Part shown: positions 1 through 9,023 of the stretch, in pieces | Position numbering within the stretch: position 1 is the stretch's first letter | Layout of the letters: each line of letters starts with the position of its first letter | Assembly (NCBI GenBank): GCA_036735565.1 | Contig: DAINOC010000026.1 | Span: 1 to 31,159, forward strand | From: Coraliomargarita_B sp036735565 | GTDB lineage: Bacteria; Verrucomicrobiota; Verrucomicrobiia; Opitutales; Coraliomargaritaceae | Direction of reading: 5' to 3' | Length of the DNA: 31,159 nt | Notes under the pieces: model-generated | Databases searched by the model: none | What the model saw: only the letters and a program-made list of their open reading frames with translations | Told to the model about the DNA's origin: nothing | Translations under genes and position numbers: made by a program

Positions 1-2
1 CA

Positions 3-20
3 AAAATCCCCTCGGATTTT
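3..20. terminator. possible terminator-like hairpin at window edge
   Basis: Seven bases AAAATCC pair perfectly with GGATTTT across a CCTC loop. The arms are A-rich on one side and T-rich on the other, so it could end transcripts from either direction. The gene it would serve lies outside the window, so the role is a guess. Confidence 0.3.
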
Positions 21-78
21 GGCTCGTCATGTCGGCCACTGCAGGCAGAGTCGTCGGTTTTTAACCTACTGTAAATAC

Positions 79-981
79 GTGAGCCTACAAACTGAACTTC
101 GCGCCACTGTGCCTGCCGAGCTGGCGGACCGGCTGGATAGTTATTTTTTCGAAATCGAGTCGATTTATTGGGGCGTGATGCAGTGCGAACCGAAGGATCC
201 CTACGAGGTCTTCGGCTTTTTTCCGGATGAGGCTACGGCGGATGCGGAGCTTGCGGCATTGCGGGCGGAGTTCCCCGAGTTGCCGGAGAATTTCGCCAAG
301 GGCACCATCGCGGACGAGGACTGGCAGTTTGCCTACAAGGAATTTGTAAAACCATGGAGCGACCGCAACCTCCACTGGATCCCGCTGTGGGAGCGGGAGA
401 ACCTCATGCCGCCTGAGGGCTCTGCGGTGGTCTATCTCGATGCCGGGATGGCCTTCGGCACCGGGGCGCACGAGACGACGCGGCTGTGCGCCCGCCGCCT
501 GCTCGACTATCTGGAGGCCGATCCGGCGCGGGCCGCGCAGATTGAATTGATCGATGCGGGCTGCGGCTCCGGGGTGCTGGCGCTCTCGGCGGCGGCGCTG
601 GGATTCAAAAACGTCTATGGCTTCGACTTTGATCCGGATGCGATTCAGGTCTGCGAGGAGAACATTGTCTATAACGCCCATATCCCGGAGGTATCGTTTG
701 CGGTGGCCGATCTCGAGCAGGGCCTGGCGGATCGGCAGGCGGACCTGCTGCTCGCCAATATTCAAACGGATGTGCTGATCCCCCATTCGGACCCCATCGT
801 TGCGGCGGTGAAGCCCGGCGGGTCGCTGGCTCTGAGCGGCATCCTCGCCAAAGAGCTGGATCTGGTGCGGGGCCACTACCTGGAGCGCTTCCGCGAGCTG
901 CATCCGGAGTCAACGATCGAGCAGGACAGCCGGATCGACGGCGAGTGGGCGGATTTGATCCTGCGCCGCGTCGAGGCTTGA
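79..981 (+). CDS. prmA: ribosomal protein L11 methyltransferase PrmA
   Basis: Predicted S-adenosylmethionine-dependent methyltransferase that trimethylates lysines and the N-terminus of ribosomal protein L11 in the cytoplasm. I start it at a GTG (79), giving 300 residues, the normal size. A longer TTG start at 19 would add 20 residues that do not look like the family. An N-terminal substrate-recognition half is followed by the PrmA signature MAFGTGAHETT (about 124-134), the SAM-binding motif DAGCGSG (159-165) and a post-motif LLLANI (223-228), which corresponds to the family's VANI. The gene stands alone, with 164 bases before the next gene. No Shine-Dalgarno sequence is visible. The family call is firm; the start is less so. 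Confidence 0.93.
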   Translation: MSLQTELRATVPAELADRLDSYFFEIESIYWGVMQCEPKDPYEVFGFFPDEATADAELAALRAEFPELPENFAKGTIADEDWQFAYKEFVKPWSDRNLHWIPLWERENLMPPEGSAVVYLDAGMAFGTGAHETTRLCARRLLDYLEADPARAAQIELIDAGCGSGVLALSAAALGFKNVYGFDFDPDAIQVCEENIVYNAHIPEVSFAVADLEQGLADRQADLLLANIQTDVLIPHSDPIVAAVKPGGSLALSGILAKELDLVRGHYLERFRELHPESTIEQDSRIDGEWADLILRRVEA

Positions 982-1145
982 GCGTGCCCCATCCGCTTCC
1001 GTGCGGGGGTGTGGAGTGTCCGCCTTCGCCCGGTGGGCTATGGCGCGACTTGTTGGCGTGGTGGAGTTTTGGAGTGTCGGGTGGAATTGCTGATAGGCGC
1101 TCCAATTCCTTTGCATATCGGACTTTTTTGGCTTTGTTTTCGGCC

Positions 1146-2564
1146 ATGTTGGGAAAAACGTCGATTCTGTCATTTTTATTGGGAGCTTTCCTGTTGGCCG
1201 GGCTTCAGGCGCAGGTTCGGATTGGCACTGGAGCGGTGCACCAGCTCTACCGGCAACATTGTATGGTGTGTCATGGAGAGGATCTGGACGGTGGCCTCGG
1301 TGGCACCCTGTTGGAGCGGAAGGGTTGGCGATCGGTCGGGCCGGAGTTGAGCTTTATCGACTATGTGCTGCAAGGAAACACGTCGGTCGGGATGCCACCC
1401 TTTGAAGGCGTGCTGACCCGCTCGCAGGTGCGCTCGCTGGAGATCTATATCGATGAGAAACGGCAGGAGGCGGCCGCCGCGCCTGAAATAAAAAGATCGG
1501 CCAATGTCTATGAGGCCGGGGGCTATGCCTTCCGTGTGGAGACCGTCGTGCCGGGGCTGGAGATCCCCTGGTCGGTGGCTTTTCTGCCGGGCGGTGAGCT
1601 TTTGATTGCAGAGCGCCCGGGGCGCTTGCGCCTCTTCCGCAACGGTCGTCTGCTGCCTCCGGTAGAGCGGATTCCGGAGGTGTGGGCACACGGGCAGGGA
1701 GGGCTCATGGAGGTGGCCCTGCACCCGGACTATGCGCAGAACCTATGGGTGTATCTCGCCTACTCGGCGAGCAGCGGCTCCCGTGATGGCCGCCCCGTTG
1801 GGATCACCCGCATCGTGCGCGGCCGGATCCTCGACAATATTTGGATGGACGAGGAGTTGATTTTTGAAGTCCCAGAGGAGTTTCACACCTCGGCCGGGCA
1901 GCATTTCGGCTCTCGGCTGGCCTTTAAAGATGGCTATCTGTTCTTCAGTATCGGCGACCGCGGCGACCAGCGCCGGGCACAGGATATGGGCAACCCGTAT
2001 GCGAAGATACACCGCATCCACGACGACGGACGTATCCCAGTGGATAATCCCTTCCGCGACGTGCCCGGCAGCTTTCCGACGACCTGGGCTTACGGCAGCC
2101 GCAACGCACAGGGACTGGACTTCCATCCGGTCACCGGTGAGCTGTGGGCCTCGGAGCATGGTCCGCGCGGAGGCGACGAGATCAACCTGATCGAGCCCGG
2201 GAAAAACTATGGCTGGCCGACCATCACCTATGGGATGAACTACAACGGCACGCCGATCACGGACCGCACCGAGGCGCCGGGGATGGAGCAGCCCAAGCAC
2301 CACTGGACGCCGTCGATCGCTGTGTGTGGGATCGATTTCTACGAGGGATCGGTGTTTCCGGAGTGGCGTAACCAGCTCTTCGTCGGCGGCTTGCGATCCA
2401 ACCAGCTGCACCGCTTGGAGATTGAGAATGGCGCGGTGATCAGCGACACCATCATCCTCAAGGGCGAAGGTGAGGTGCGGGATGTGGCGAGCGGACCGGA
2501 CGGCTACCTCTATTTGGTCCTGGACGGACCGGGCCGGATCGCACGCCTGGTGCCTGTGGAGTGA
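1146..2564 (+). CDS. secreted cytochrome c / PQQ-type aldose sugar dehydrogenase fusion
   Basis: 472 residues from ATG 1146. Residues 1-23 form a signal peptide (charged start, hydrophobic core, ending near LQAQ). Residues about 30-110 are a small class I cytochrome c with the haem motif CMVCH (C39, C42, H43) and a likely axial Met83 in VGMPP. From about 130 to the end is a soluble glucose/sorbosone dehydrogenase six-bladed propeller like E. coli YliI. It shows GGLMEVALHPDY, HFGSRL, TWAYGSRNAQG and GPRGGDEINL. Such enzymes oxidise sugars in the periplasm using PQQ. The fused cytochrome would accept the electrons directly (inference). Sugar substrate is unknown. The stop codon overlaps the start of rsmJ (TGATG), so the two are probably co-translated although functionally unrelated. 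In-frame starts further upstream run into prmA and remove the signal peptide, so they are unlikely. Confidence 0.88.
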   Translation: MLGKTSILSFLLGAFLLAGLQAQVRIGTGAVHQLYRQHCMVCHGEDLDGGLGGTLLERKGWRSVGPELSFIDYVLQGNTSVGMPPFEGVLTRSQVRSLEIYIDEKRQEAAAAPEIKRSANVYEAGGYAFRVETVVPGLEIPWSVAFLPGGELLIAERPGRLRLFRNGRLLPPVERIPEVWAHGQGGLMEVALHPDYAQNLWVYLAYSASSGSRDGRPVGITRIVRGRILDNIWMDEELIFEVPEEFHTSAGQHFGSRLAFKDGYLFFSIGDRGDQRRAQDMGNPYAKIHRIHDDGRIPVDNPFRDVPGSFPTTWAYGSRNAQGLDFHPVTGELWASEHGPRGGDEINLIEPGKNYGWPTITYGMNYNGTPITDRTEAPGMEQPKHHWTPSIAVCGIDFYEGSVFPEWRNQLFVGGLRSNQLHRLEIENGAVISDTIILKGEGEVRDVASGPDGYLYLVLDGPGRIARLVPVE

Positions 2565-3394
2565 TGGAGCCGCAGGCGGTCTTTTACGCAGCGGCGCAGG
2601 TGCGCTCGGAGGCCGCTGATCTCGCTAGACGTCATGGTCTGCCGTTGAATGATGCCGCGGCGGTGGCGGGTGCGCGGCAGCGGGAACGGCTTGAGTTTTT
2701 CAAGCAGGCGGTGGGGGCGGACGATTTTTTCGCCTTTTTCTGGAGTGAGGCCGGGCTGGCGCTGATGCAGGTCGAGTCCAGCCGGTTGGTGACCATCCAG
2801 GCCGATTTTGCAGATCCGAGTGTGGACTATCGTCGGCGGCGCGGCGGCGGGCGGGGCGAGGCCATCGCGCGGGCGGTGGGTCTGCGCGGGCAGGAGCCCC
2901 TAAGTGTGGTCGATGCTACGGCAGGCCTAGGTGGCGATGCCTTCATCCTGGCGGCCCTTGGCTGCCGGATGACCCTACTGGAGCGCGTGCCTGCGTTGCA
3001 GGAATTGCTGGCCGATGGGCTGGAGCGGGCGGCGGAGGTCGGCGCGGCATCGGATCCGGAGCTGGCTGCGGCAATTGCGCGGATGAGGCTCGTGCGGGGT
3101 GACGCGGTCGATTACCTCAAGGCGCTGCCCGCGACAGAGCAGCCCGATGTGATCTACCTTGACCCCATGTTTCCCGAGCGGAAGAAGTCCGCCGCCGTAA
3201 AAAAAGAGATGCAGTTGTTTCACCGCCTCGTTGGCGCCGACGCCGATGCCGGTGGACTGCTTGCAGTGGCACTCACCCGTGCCCGGCAGCGGGTGGTGGT
3301 CAAGCGGTCGCGGCTGGCTGATCCGCTGGAGGGTCCGCCGCCGGATCATGTTTTGGAGGGCGTGCGCAACCGCTATGACCTTTATCGGGTCTGA
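2564..3394 (+). CDS. rsmJ: 16S rRNA (guanine-1516 N2)-methyltransferase RsmJ
   Basis: 276 residues from ATG 2564; a GTG sits one codon earlier. The SAM-binding loop VDATAGLGGDAF (116-127) and the catalytic-type motif DPMFPERKKSA (200-210) are the hallmarks of the RsmJ/YhiQ (DUF548) family. This family N2-methylates a guanine of the small-subunit rRNA, G1516 in E. coli numbering. Length is close to the family's usual 250. Its start overlaps the stop of the sugar dehydrogenase gene by one base, suggesting translational coupling. It sits just upstream of nusA, where many genomes have rimP. The family call is strong. The exact modified base is inferred from E. coli. Confidence 0.88.
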   Translation: MEPQAVFYAAAQVRSEAADLARRHGLPLNDAAAVAGARQRERLEFFKQAVGADDFFAFFWSEAGLALMQVESSRLVTIQADFADPSVDYRRRRGGGRGEAIARAVGLRGQEPLSVVDATAGLGGDAFILAALGCRMTLLERVPALQELLADGLERAAEVGAASDPELAAAIARMRLVRGDAVDYLKALPATEQPDVIYLDPMFPERKKSAAVKKEMQLFHRLVGADADAGGLLAVALTRARQRVVVKRSRLADPLEGPPPDHVLEGVRNRYDLYRV

Positions 3395-3454
3395 TCGGGT
3401 AGGGCGGCGACCGGCAGGCAAAGGGGCGGTGAGTGGAAAGCCCCCAACGGGCGC

Positions 3455-3482
3455 TTGACATGGGCTCCCTGCTCTTTATCTT
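3455..3482 (+). promoter_or_regulatory. candidate sigma70-type promoter for the nusA operon
   Basis: A perfect -35 TTGACA (3455-3460), a 16-base spacer and a -10 TATCTT (3477-3482, four of six matches to TATAAT). Predicted start of transcription is near 3489, leaving a leader of about 70 bases before nusA. Judged by eye only. Confidence 0.5.
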
Positions 3483-3513
3483 CCCGCTTTCACTTTAAAC
3501 CACGCAACATGTT

Positions 3514-3540
3514 AAAGCGGGCTTCTGGCGCGCTTTTTTT
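3514..3540 (+). terminator. terminator-like hairpin in the nusA leader (possible attenuator)
   Basis: AAAGCGGGC pairs with GCGCGCTTT (one G-G mismatch) across a TTCTG loop, followed by a run of seven T (3534-3540). It ends only 17 bases before the nusA ATG, downstream of the promoter candidate. It could therefore be a leader attenuator or a read-through terminator of the rsmJ transcript. The 5' arm (3514-3521) is also perfectly complementary to CCCGCTTT at 3483-3490, and GTTAAAG (3511-3517) can pair with CTTTAAAC (3493-3500). Alternative folds are thus possible. Confidence 0.5.
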
Positions 3541-3557
3541 ATTCCTATCTACCTAAA

Positions 3558-4808
3558 ATGAGCCACGAGATTTTATCTGTTCTTGAATACATGGAGAAAG
3601 AGAAGGGGATCAGTCGTTCTGACATGATCGAGACCATCTCTGCGGCCATCGCGGGCGCTGCTCAGCGCGGCGTTGGTGCCGGCCAGGAGCTGCGCATCGA
3701 GATCAACCCCAAAACCGGCGCGCTCAAGGGCTGGTCGATCCTGCGTGTGGTCGACTCCGTGGCCGACGATGGGCTCGAAATCCATATTGAAAAGGCCCGC
3801 CAGCTCCGTGCCGACGCCCAGATCGGCGAGACCATCGAAAAGGAGATCGACCCGGCATCGCTCGGCCGCATCGCGGCACAAACCGCGCGCCAGGCGATCA
3901 TGCAGCGTATCCGGCAGTTTGAGAAGGACCGCATCTATGACGATTACAAGGACCTGGTCGGCGACATCGTCACCGGCACCGTGCGTCGCCGCGACCGCGG
4001 CAACCTGGTGGTCGACATCGGCAAGGCCGAGGCCATCCTGCCGCCCCGCGAGCGGGTCCCGGGCGAAGACTACGCCCCCGGCGAGAGTATCCGCTGCCTG
4101 CTTCTGAAAATCGAGCAGACCAACCGCGGTCCGGAGATCATCCTCTCCCGCAGCAACATCAACTTCGTGCGCCGCCTCTTTGAATTGGAGGTCACGGAGA
4201 TCGCGGACGGCACGGTCACGATCGAGGCCATGTCGCGCGAGGCCGGCTACCGGACGAAGGTCGCGGTGCACAGCTCGGACTCGAAGGTCGACCCCGTCGG
4301 AGCCTGCGTGGGCGCGCGGGGTGCCCGGGTCAAAACCATCGTCCGCGAGCTGGGCGGTGAGAAGATCGACATCATTCGCTACTTTTCCGACCCGATCCAA
4401 CTTCTGGAGGAAGCCCTCAAGCCGGCGGTGCCCCGCAATATACGCATCAACGAGATGGAGCGCCGCATTCACTTTGAAGTGGTGGAGGACGATCTTTCCA
4501 TCGCTATCGGCCGTAAGGGCTTCAATGCCAAGCTGACCTCGCGCCTGCTCGGGTGGAAGCTCGATATTGGCAAGGAGGAGAAGGCTACCGTGGGCTTTAG
4601 TCAAAAAGTGGCCAAGGCGGCCGAGGGCCTTACCGCCATCGCTGGTCTGGATCCGGCGCTGGCTGAGCGGCTTGTCTCGGTGGGCTTTGCCAGCCCCGAG
4701 GTCTTCGAAGGTGTCGACGCCGAGGACTTGGTCGATGCCGGATTCTTCGAAGAGGAGGCCGCGGATATTCTCAGCAAGGTCGAGGCCTACTTCGCACAAA
4801 ACGCTTAA
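3558..4808 (+). CDS. nusA: transcription termination/antitermination factor NusA
   Basis: 416 residues. NusA binds RNA polymerase and nascent RNA and modulates pausing, intrinsic termination and antitermination. Domain order is visible: N-terminal RNAP-binding domain (1-125), S1 domain (about 132-200), KH1 with GACVGARGARV (248-258), KH2 with IAIGRKGFNAKL (315-326), then one helix-hairpin-helix C-terminal repeat (about 352-412) ending acidic. It is longer than the Bacillus form (about 370, no C-terminal repeat) and shorter than the E. coli form (495, two acidic repeats). It opens a run of RNA/translation genes through rluD. rimP, the usual upstream neighbour, is absent here. The start codon has no Shine-Dalgarno but follows a structured leader. 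Confidence 0.97.
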   Translation: MSHEILSVLEYMEKEKGISRSDMIETISAAIAGAAQRGVGAGQELRIEINPKTGALKGWSILRVVDSVADDGLEIHIEKARQLRADAQIGETIEKEIDPASLGRIAAQTARQAIMQRIRQFEKDRIYDDYKDLVGDIVTGTVRRRDRGNLVVDIGKAEAILPPRERVPGEDYAPGESIRCLLLKIEQTNRGPEIILSRSNINFVRRLFELEVTEIADGTVTIEAMSREAGYRTKVAVHSSDSKVDPVGACVGARGARVKTIVRELGGEKIDIIRYFSDPIQLLEEALKPAVPRNIRINEMERRIHFEVVEDDLSIAIGRKGFNAKLTSRLLGWKLDIGKEEKATVGFSQKVAKAAEGLTAIAGLDPALAERLVSVGFASPEVFEGVDAEDLVDAGFFEEEAADILSKVEAYFAQNA

Positions 4809-4874
4809 TCCCGTTTACACGGCAAGATCCCGCCCCGTCACCATCGAATCACGTTAACGGAGTCACCAAAATTT

Positions 4875-7447
4875 ATGAGCGTTCGTATCCATCAGCTTTC
4901 CAAGGACCTGGGAATGGAAAACAAGGAGCTGCTCGAGCTTCTGAAAAGCCGGGGGTATGAAGTGAAGAGTGCCTCCAGCACCGTCGATAATATCTCGGCG
5001 GATGCACTGCGCGAGGAGTTTGCCGGGGCCGCCGCTCAAGAAGCGTCCGCTGCCGAAGCGGCTGCCACAGAGGACGCTTCGGAGGCTGGGTCGCAACCTG
5101 CCGCGCCCCAGATGCCCGCCGGGGCATTTGTAAAGACGGCGGAGGACATCCAGCGTGAGCGGGAGGCCAAAGCGGCCGCCGAGAAAGCAGCCAGGGAATC
5201 GGCCGATAATGCCGCGACTCCGGGCGCTGTCGAAGCGCCTTCCGAAGTTCCGGCCGCTGCCGAGCCGAAGGCATCGGCAACCCCAGCAACGCCGCCGCCG
5301 GCTCCGCCCGCGCCACCCTCTCCGCCNNNNNNNNNNNNNNNNNNNNNNNNNNNNNNNNNNNNNNNNNNNNNNNNNNNNNNNNNNNNNNNNNNNNNNNNNN
5401 NNNNNNNNNNNNNNNNNNNNNNNNNNCTCCGCCCGCGCCACCCTCTCCGCCGCGTCCGGCAGGTCCGCCGCGTCCGCCTGTCGGTGGACCGCCGTCTGCT
5501 CCGCGCCCGCCCGCTGGCGTGCCCCCTGTGGCTAAGCCAGTTGCACCGGCCGCCGAGGAAACGTCCCCTGCGGCAACCGAGGAGTCTGGTCCATCCGGTG
5601 CAGCGGCGACGTCCGAAGTGCCCGAAGTGCCTGCGGCCTCCGAAGGGATCCGCACCATCCATCTCAAGCCGCCGATCGTGGTGCGCGACTTCGCGACCGA
5701 GCTGGGCCTGAAACCCTTTAAGCTGATCTCCGAGCTCATGGAGATGGGCATCTTTGCCTCGATGAATCAAAGCATCGAGGAGGACGTGGCCAAGACGCTG
5801 GCTGAACGCCACGGCTGCATCCTCGAGATTCACCACCGCGGCGAGGGCAGCGAGGCGGCTGCGGCGAAAAAGCCCAAAGAGGAAAAGCCGGATGATGATG
5901 ATCCCCGCTTCCTGGAGCCGCGCGCGCCGGTTGTCTGCATCCTTGGTCACGTGGACCACGGCAAGACGACGCTGCTCGACAGTATCCGCAAGGCTAATGT
6001 TGCCGGAAACGAGGCGGGAGGCATCACTCAGCACATCGGGGCCTATCAGGTCGAGCACAACGGCCACAAGATCTCTTTCATCGACACGCCCGGCCACGCC
6101 GCCTTCTCACTGATGCGGGCCCGCGGAGCCAACGTGACCGACATCGCGATCCTCGTGATTGCAGCGGACGACTCCTTTAAACCGCAGACGGACGAGGCGC
6201 TCAAGTTCGCCAAGGAAGCGAACAACGCCATCATCGTAGCGATCAACAAAATCGACGCCAAGGGAGCCAATGTGGACCGCGTCAAGCAGCAGATGCAGGA
6301 GAAAGGCATCGCTCCGGAAGACTGGGGCGGCCAGACAATCTGCGTGGAAGTGTCGGCACTCAACGGCACGAACATCGACGAGTTGCTCGACATGATCCTG
6401 TTGCAGTCGGAGGTCCTCGAACTGAAAGCCAACCCAAAATGCGAGCCGAGCGGCATCATCATCGAGTCGCAGGTCGAAACCGGGCGTGGTGCCACCGCGA
6501 CGGTCATCGTTGAGCGGGGCACTCTCAAGCAGGGCGATGCGCTGCTCTGTGGCGAAGTTTACTGCAAAGTAAAAACAATGACCGATGCCGACGGCAAGGT
6601 GCTGAAAACGGCAACTCCCGGCACACCTGCGAAGGTGATGGGCTGGTCGGACGTGCCCGCCTCCGGTGCGCGTTTCACGACTGAGAAGAACGAGAAGTCG
6701 GCCAAGCGGGCGGCGGAAGATGCGATGCACCAGCGTAAGCAGGAAGTGGCTGCCACCGCCTCCGAAACGTCGGGCGAGAAGAGTGGCCCGGCGACCATCG
6801 AAGATTTGTTTGCGGCCATCGAAGGCCAGCGCAAGAAGGCGCTGCGGGTCATCGTGAAGTCCGATGTGCACGGCTCCTCGGAGGCCCTCGCTCAGGCATT
6901 GAAGCAGATCAAGAGTGATAAGGTGGATCTGGAGATCATCAGCAAGGGCGTGGGGCACGTTACGAAAAACGACGTGACCCTGGCGAGCGCCGGTGGTGCC
7001 ACCATCGTCGGCTTCAACGTGAAGCTTGACAACGGTGTGCAGAGCCTGGCCAAGCACCATGACGTGCGTATCCTCCAGCATGAGATCATTTATCACCTCC
7101 TCGACCAGGTGGAAGAGGCGATGGCCGAACTGTTGGATGCCGAATACATCGAGCGCAAGCTTGGTGCCGCCGAGGTGCGGCAGGTGTTCAACGTGGGCAA
7201 GGGCCGTAACGTGGCCGGGTGTATGGTCACCGAGGGCTCGGTCGCGCGCAAGGGCGTGGCACGTGTTCTGCGCGGTGGCGAACTGATCCACGAGAGCAAG
7301 ATTGACACACTCAAGCGGTTCAAGGACGACGTCAAAGAAGTCCGTGCGGGCTACGAGTGTGGTATCCATGTGGACGGCTTCAACGAATACGAGGAAGGCG
7401 ATATCATCGAGTGCTTCGAAGTCGAAGAACAGCGGCCTTCGCTCTAA
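4875..7447 (+). CDS. infB: translation initiation factor IF-2 (interrupted by a 100-N gap)
   Basis: GTPase that brings initiator tRNA to the 30S subunit and promotes subunit joining. The N-terminal IF2_N-like domain (1-50) is followed by a long Ala/Pro-rich linker containing the N gap (5327-5426). A second IF2_N domain starts near base 5648. The G domain has GHVDHGKTT (from 5945), DTPGH (from 6083) and NKID (from 6245), and domains II-IV run to the end. As written, the two halves are in different frames. Removing the Ns plus one copy of the duplicated 25-nt flank puts both in one frame of 815 codons, so the gene is probably intact. It starts 66 bases after nusA, with a GGAG 12 bases before ATG. 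The linker length is uncertain because the gap may hide further repeats. Confidence 0.95.
5302..5451. repeat. assembly gap with duplicated 25-nt flanks in the infB linker
   Basis: One hundred Ns (5327-5426) are bordered on both sides by the same 25 bases (5302-5326 and 5427-5451), which encode a Pro/Ala/Ser stretch. Either the two contig ends overlap by 25 nt and were not merged, or a tandem repeat collapsed. The collapsed length (125 bases removed) restores the reading frame exactly, which favours a simple overlap. Confidence 0.85.
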
Positions 7448-7507
7448 GCGGCGGGTTTGTGCCAATGTCTGGTGCTGCTCACAGCGGTAACGAATTTCTA
7501 ATCTTCC

Positions 7508-7870
7508 ATGTCCCAACGTATCGTCAGGGTGAACCAACTGCTCCAGCGGGAGGTCAGCGACCAGATGCGGCGCTACTACCGTGCGGAGAGCGCTCCGATC
7601 ACGATCACCGATGTCGATTGCGCGACGGACCTGCGCCGTGCGCGGATCTACTACTCGGTGCTGGGAGACGAGGCGGCCATCGCCGAGGCGGATACTTTCT
7701 TCCATCGTGTCGGCAAGGATCTACGCGAGCGCGTCAGTCAGCACGTTATCCTGAAATACTTTCCCCGCTTCGACTACATCTACGATCCATCGATGGAGCG
7801 CGGTGCACAGGTTCTGGAGCTGCTCGACGCTCTGGACGATGAGACCGGCGAAGAACCATCCGAGCCCTGA
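7508..7870 (+). CDS. rbfA: 30S ribosome-binding factor RbfA
   Basis: 120 residues, the usual size for this small KH-type cold-shock factor. RbfA binds the 16S rRNA 5' region during late 30S maturation. The N-terminal pattern RIVRVNQLLQREVSDQM, the middle DLRRARIYYSVLGD and the LKYFPRFDYIYDPSMERG segment fit the family (the usual core is R-x-P-x-L-x-F-x-x-D). It lies 60 bases after infB in the canonical infB-rbfA order. An acidic tail rich in D and E ends the protein. No Shine-Dalgarno is seen. Confidence 0.93.
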   Translation: MSQRIVRVNQLLQREVSDQMRRYYRAESAPITITDVDCATDLRRARIYYSVLGDEAAIAEADTFFHRVGKDLRERVSQHVILKYFPRFDYIYDPSMERGAQVLELLDALDDETGEEPSEP

Positions 7871-7938
7871 TGGGCGGGTCCTGGCCGAACCAGTGAGCAC
7901 CCGGGGATCCCGGCGGCGCACAACTCCACGAAATAAAG

Positions 7939-8946
7939 ATGACTGAAAATCAATTTTATCCTGCCGAAAGCGCGCGCTTTGCGACGGCTATCGAATCCTT
8001 GCGTGGCCAAAAGGTCGCCGTGTTGGGCCATCAGCGTCCCGATGGCGACTGCATCGGGTCAATCGTGGCGGTGACCCGTGTGCTGCACTCACAGGGGATC
8101 GAAGCGCTGGGACTCAACCGCGATGCGGTGCCTGTGACATTGGAGACATTTGTGGGCGATACACCGCTGCTGCGGGCAGACGCCTTCGAGCCGCAGGGGC
8201 ATCTGGCGGTCACGGTGGACTCGGCGGATTTCAAACGGGTGGGTGATCGCCTCAACGAATATTTCCCTGAGGTGGCGCTGAATATCGACCACCACATTTC
8301 CAACCAGCGCTATGCTCTGGAAAACATTGTCGTGGCCGAGGCGTCGGCCACGGCGGAGATCCTGGCCGGCATCTTTCTGGATCTGGGTCTGCCCATCGAT
8401 GCGGTCACCGCGCAGGCGCTCTATGTGGGTATCGCCACGGATACCGGGCAGTTCCGCTTTCCCTCGACCACGGCGGCGACCTTTGAGATCGCCCGTCGCC
8501 TCTGCGAGTGCGGGGCGAACCCCTCGCAGGCCGCCCGCGCGCTTTATGAGCAGGAGAGTTTCGCCAAGATTCAGTTGCTCCAGCACTTTTTGGATTCGCT
8601 GCATCTGGAGTATGATGGCCGCGTTTGCGTGGGCCTGCTGGAGAATGGAATCTACGCAACGACGGGAGCCACGATCGAGGATGCCGAGGGTCTGGTCGAC
8701 TATGCCCGTTCGATTGAAGGGGTGGAGATTGGGGTTTTCATAGAAGACCGTGACGGCTCCATCAAAGCCAGCCTCCGCGCCAAGGATCCCTTCTACCGCG
8801 TGGATCAGATTGCCAAGCAATTCGGGGGCGGCGGCCATGCCTGTGCCGCCGGTCTGAATGTCGAGGACAGCTCCATCGCCGCCTTTCGGCCCCGCTTGCT
8901 TGAAGCCATCGGGGCGCACCTACAGGCGCTGGGTCAGCCGGGCTGA
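7939..8946 (+). CDS. nrnA: DHH-family phosphoesterase, NrnA-like (nanoRNase / pAp phosphatase)
   Basis: 335 residues. Manganese-dependent phosphoesterase of the DHH/DHHA1 superfamily. NrnA-type members degrade 2-5 nt RNA fragments and dephosphorylate pAp. Metal-binding motifs are H31-x-R-P-D-G-D, VDSAD (93-97), the name-giving D-H-H (117-119) and D168 in GIATDTG. The C-terminal DHHA1 domain carries GGGGHACAAG (296-305), which binds substrate. It sits between rbfA and truB, a placement also found in Firmicutes and other lineages. This links RNA turnover with ribosome maturation. A c-di-NMP phosphodiesterase activity cannot be excluded, but no GGDEF-like or PAS domain is present. Confidence 0.9.
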   Translation: MTENQFYPAESARFATAIESLRGQKVAVLGHQRPDGDCIGSIVAVTRVLHSQGIEALGLNRDAVPVTLETFVGDTPLLRADAFEPQGHLAVTVDSADFKRVGDRLNEYFPEVALNIDHHISNQRYALENIVVAEASATAEILAGIFLDLGLPIDAVTAQALYVGIATDTGQFRFPSTTAATFEIARRLCECGANPSQAARALYEQESFAKIQLLQHFLDSLHLEYDGRVCVGLLENGIYATTGATIEDAEGLVDYARSIEGVEIGVFIEDRDGSIKASLRAKDPFYRVDQIAKQFGGGGHACAAGLNVEDSSIAAFRPRLLEAIGAHLQALGQPG

Positions 8947-9023
8947 TCGTCGGCTCCGTCCTGCTCTCGTGGTGCGCAGGGGCTGCCTTGCCGCCACACA
9001 TGAATCCTGCATTTTACTCAAAC

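Noticed and set aside
3573..4799. Long minus-strand open frame of 408 codons opposite nusA
   Set aside because: It mirrors nusA codon bias in GC-rich DNA. The product is low-complexity in D, H and R and has no recognisable domain, while nusA on the + strand is unmistakable.
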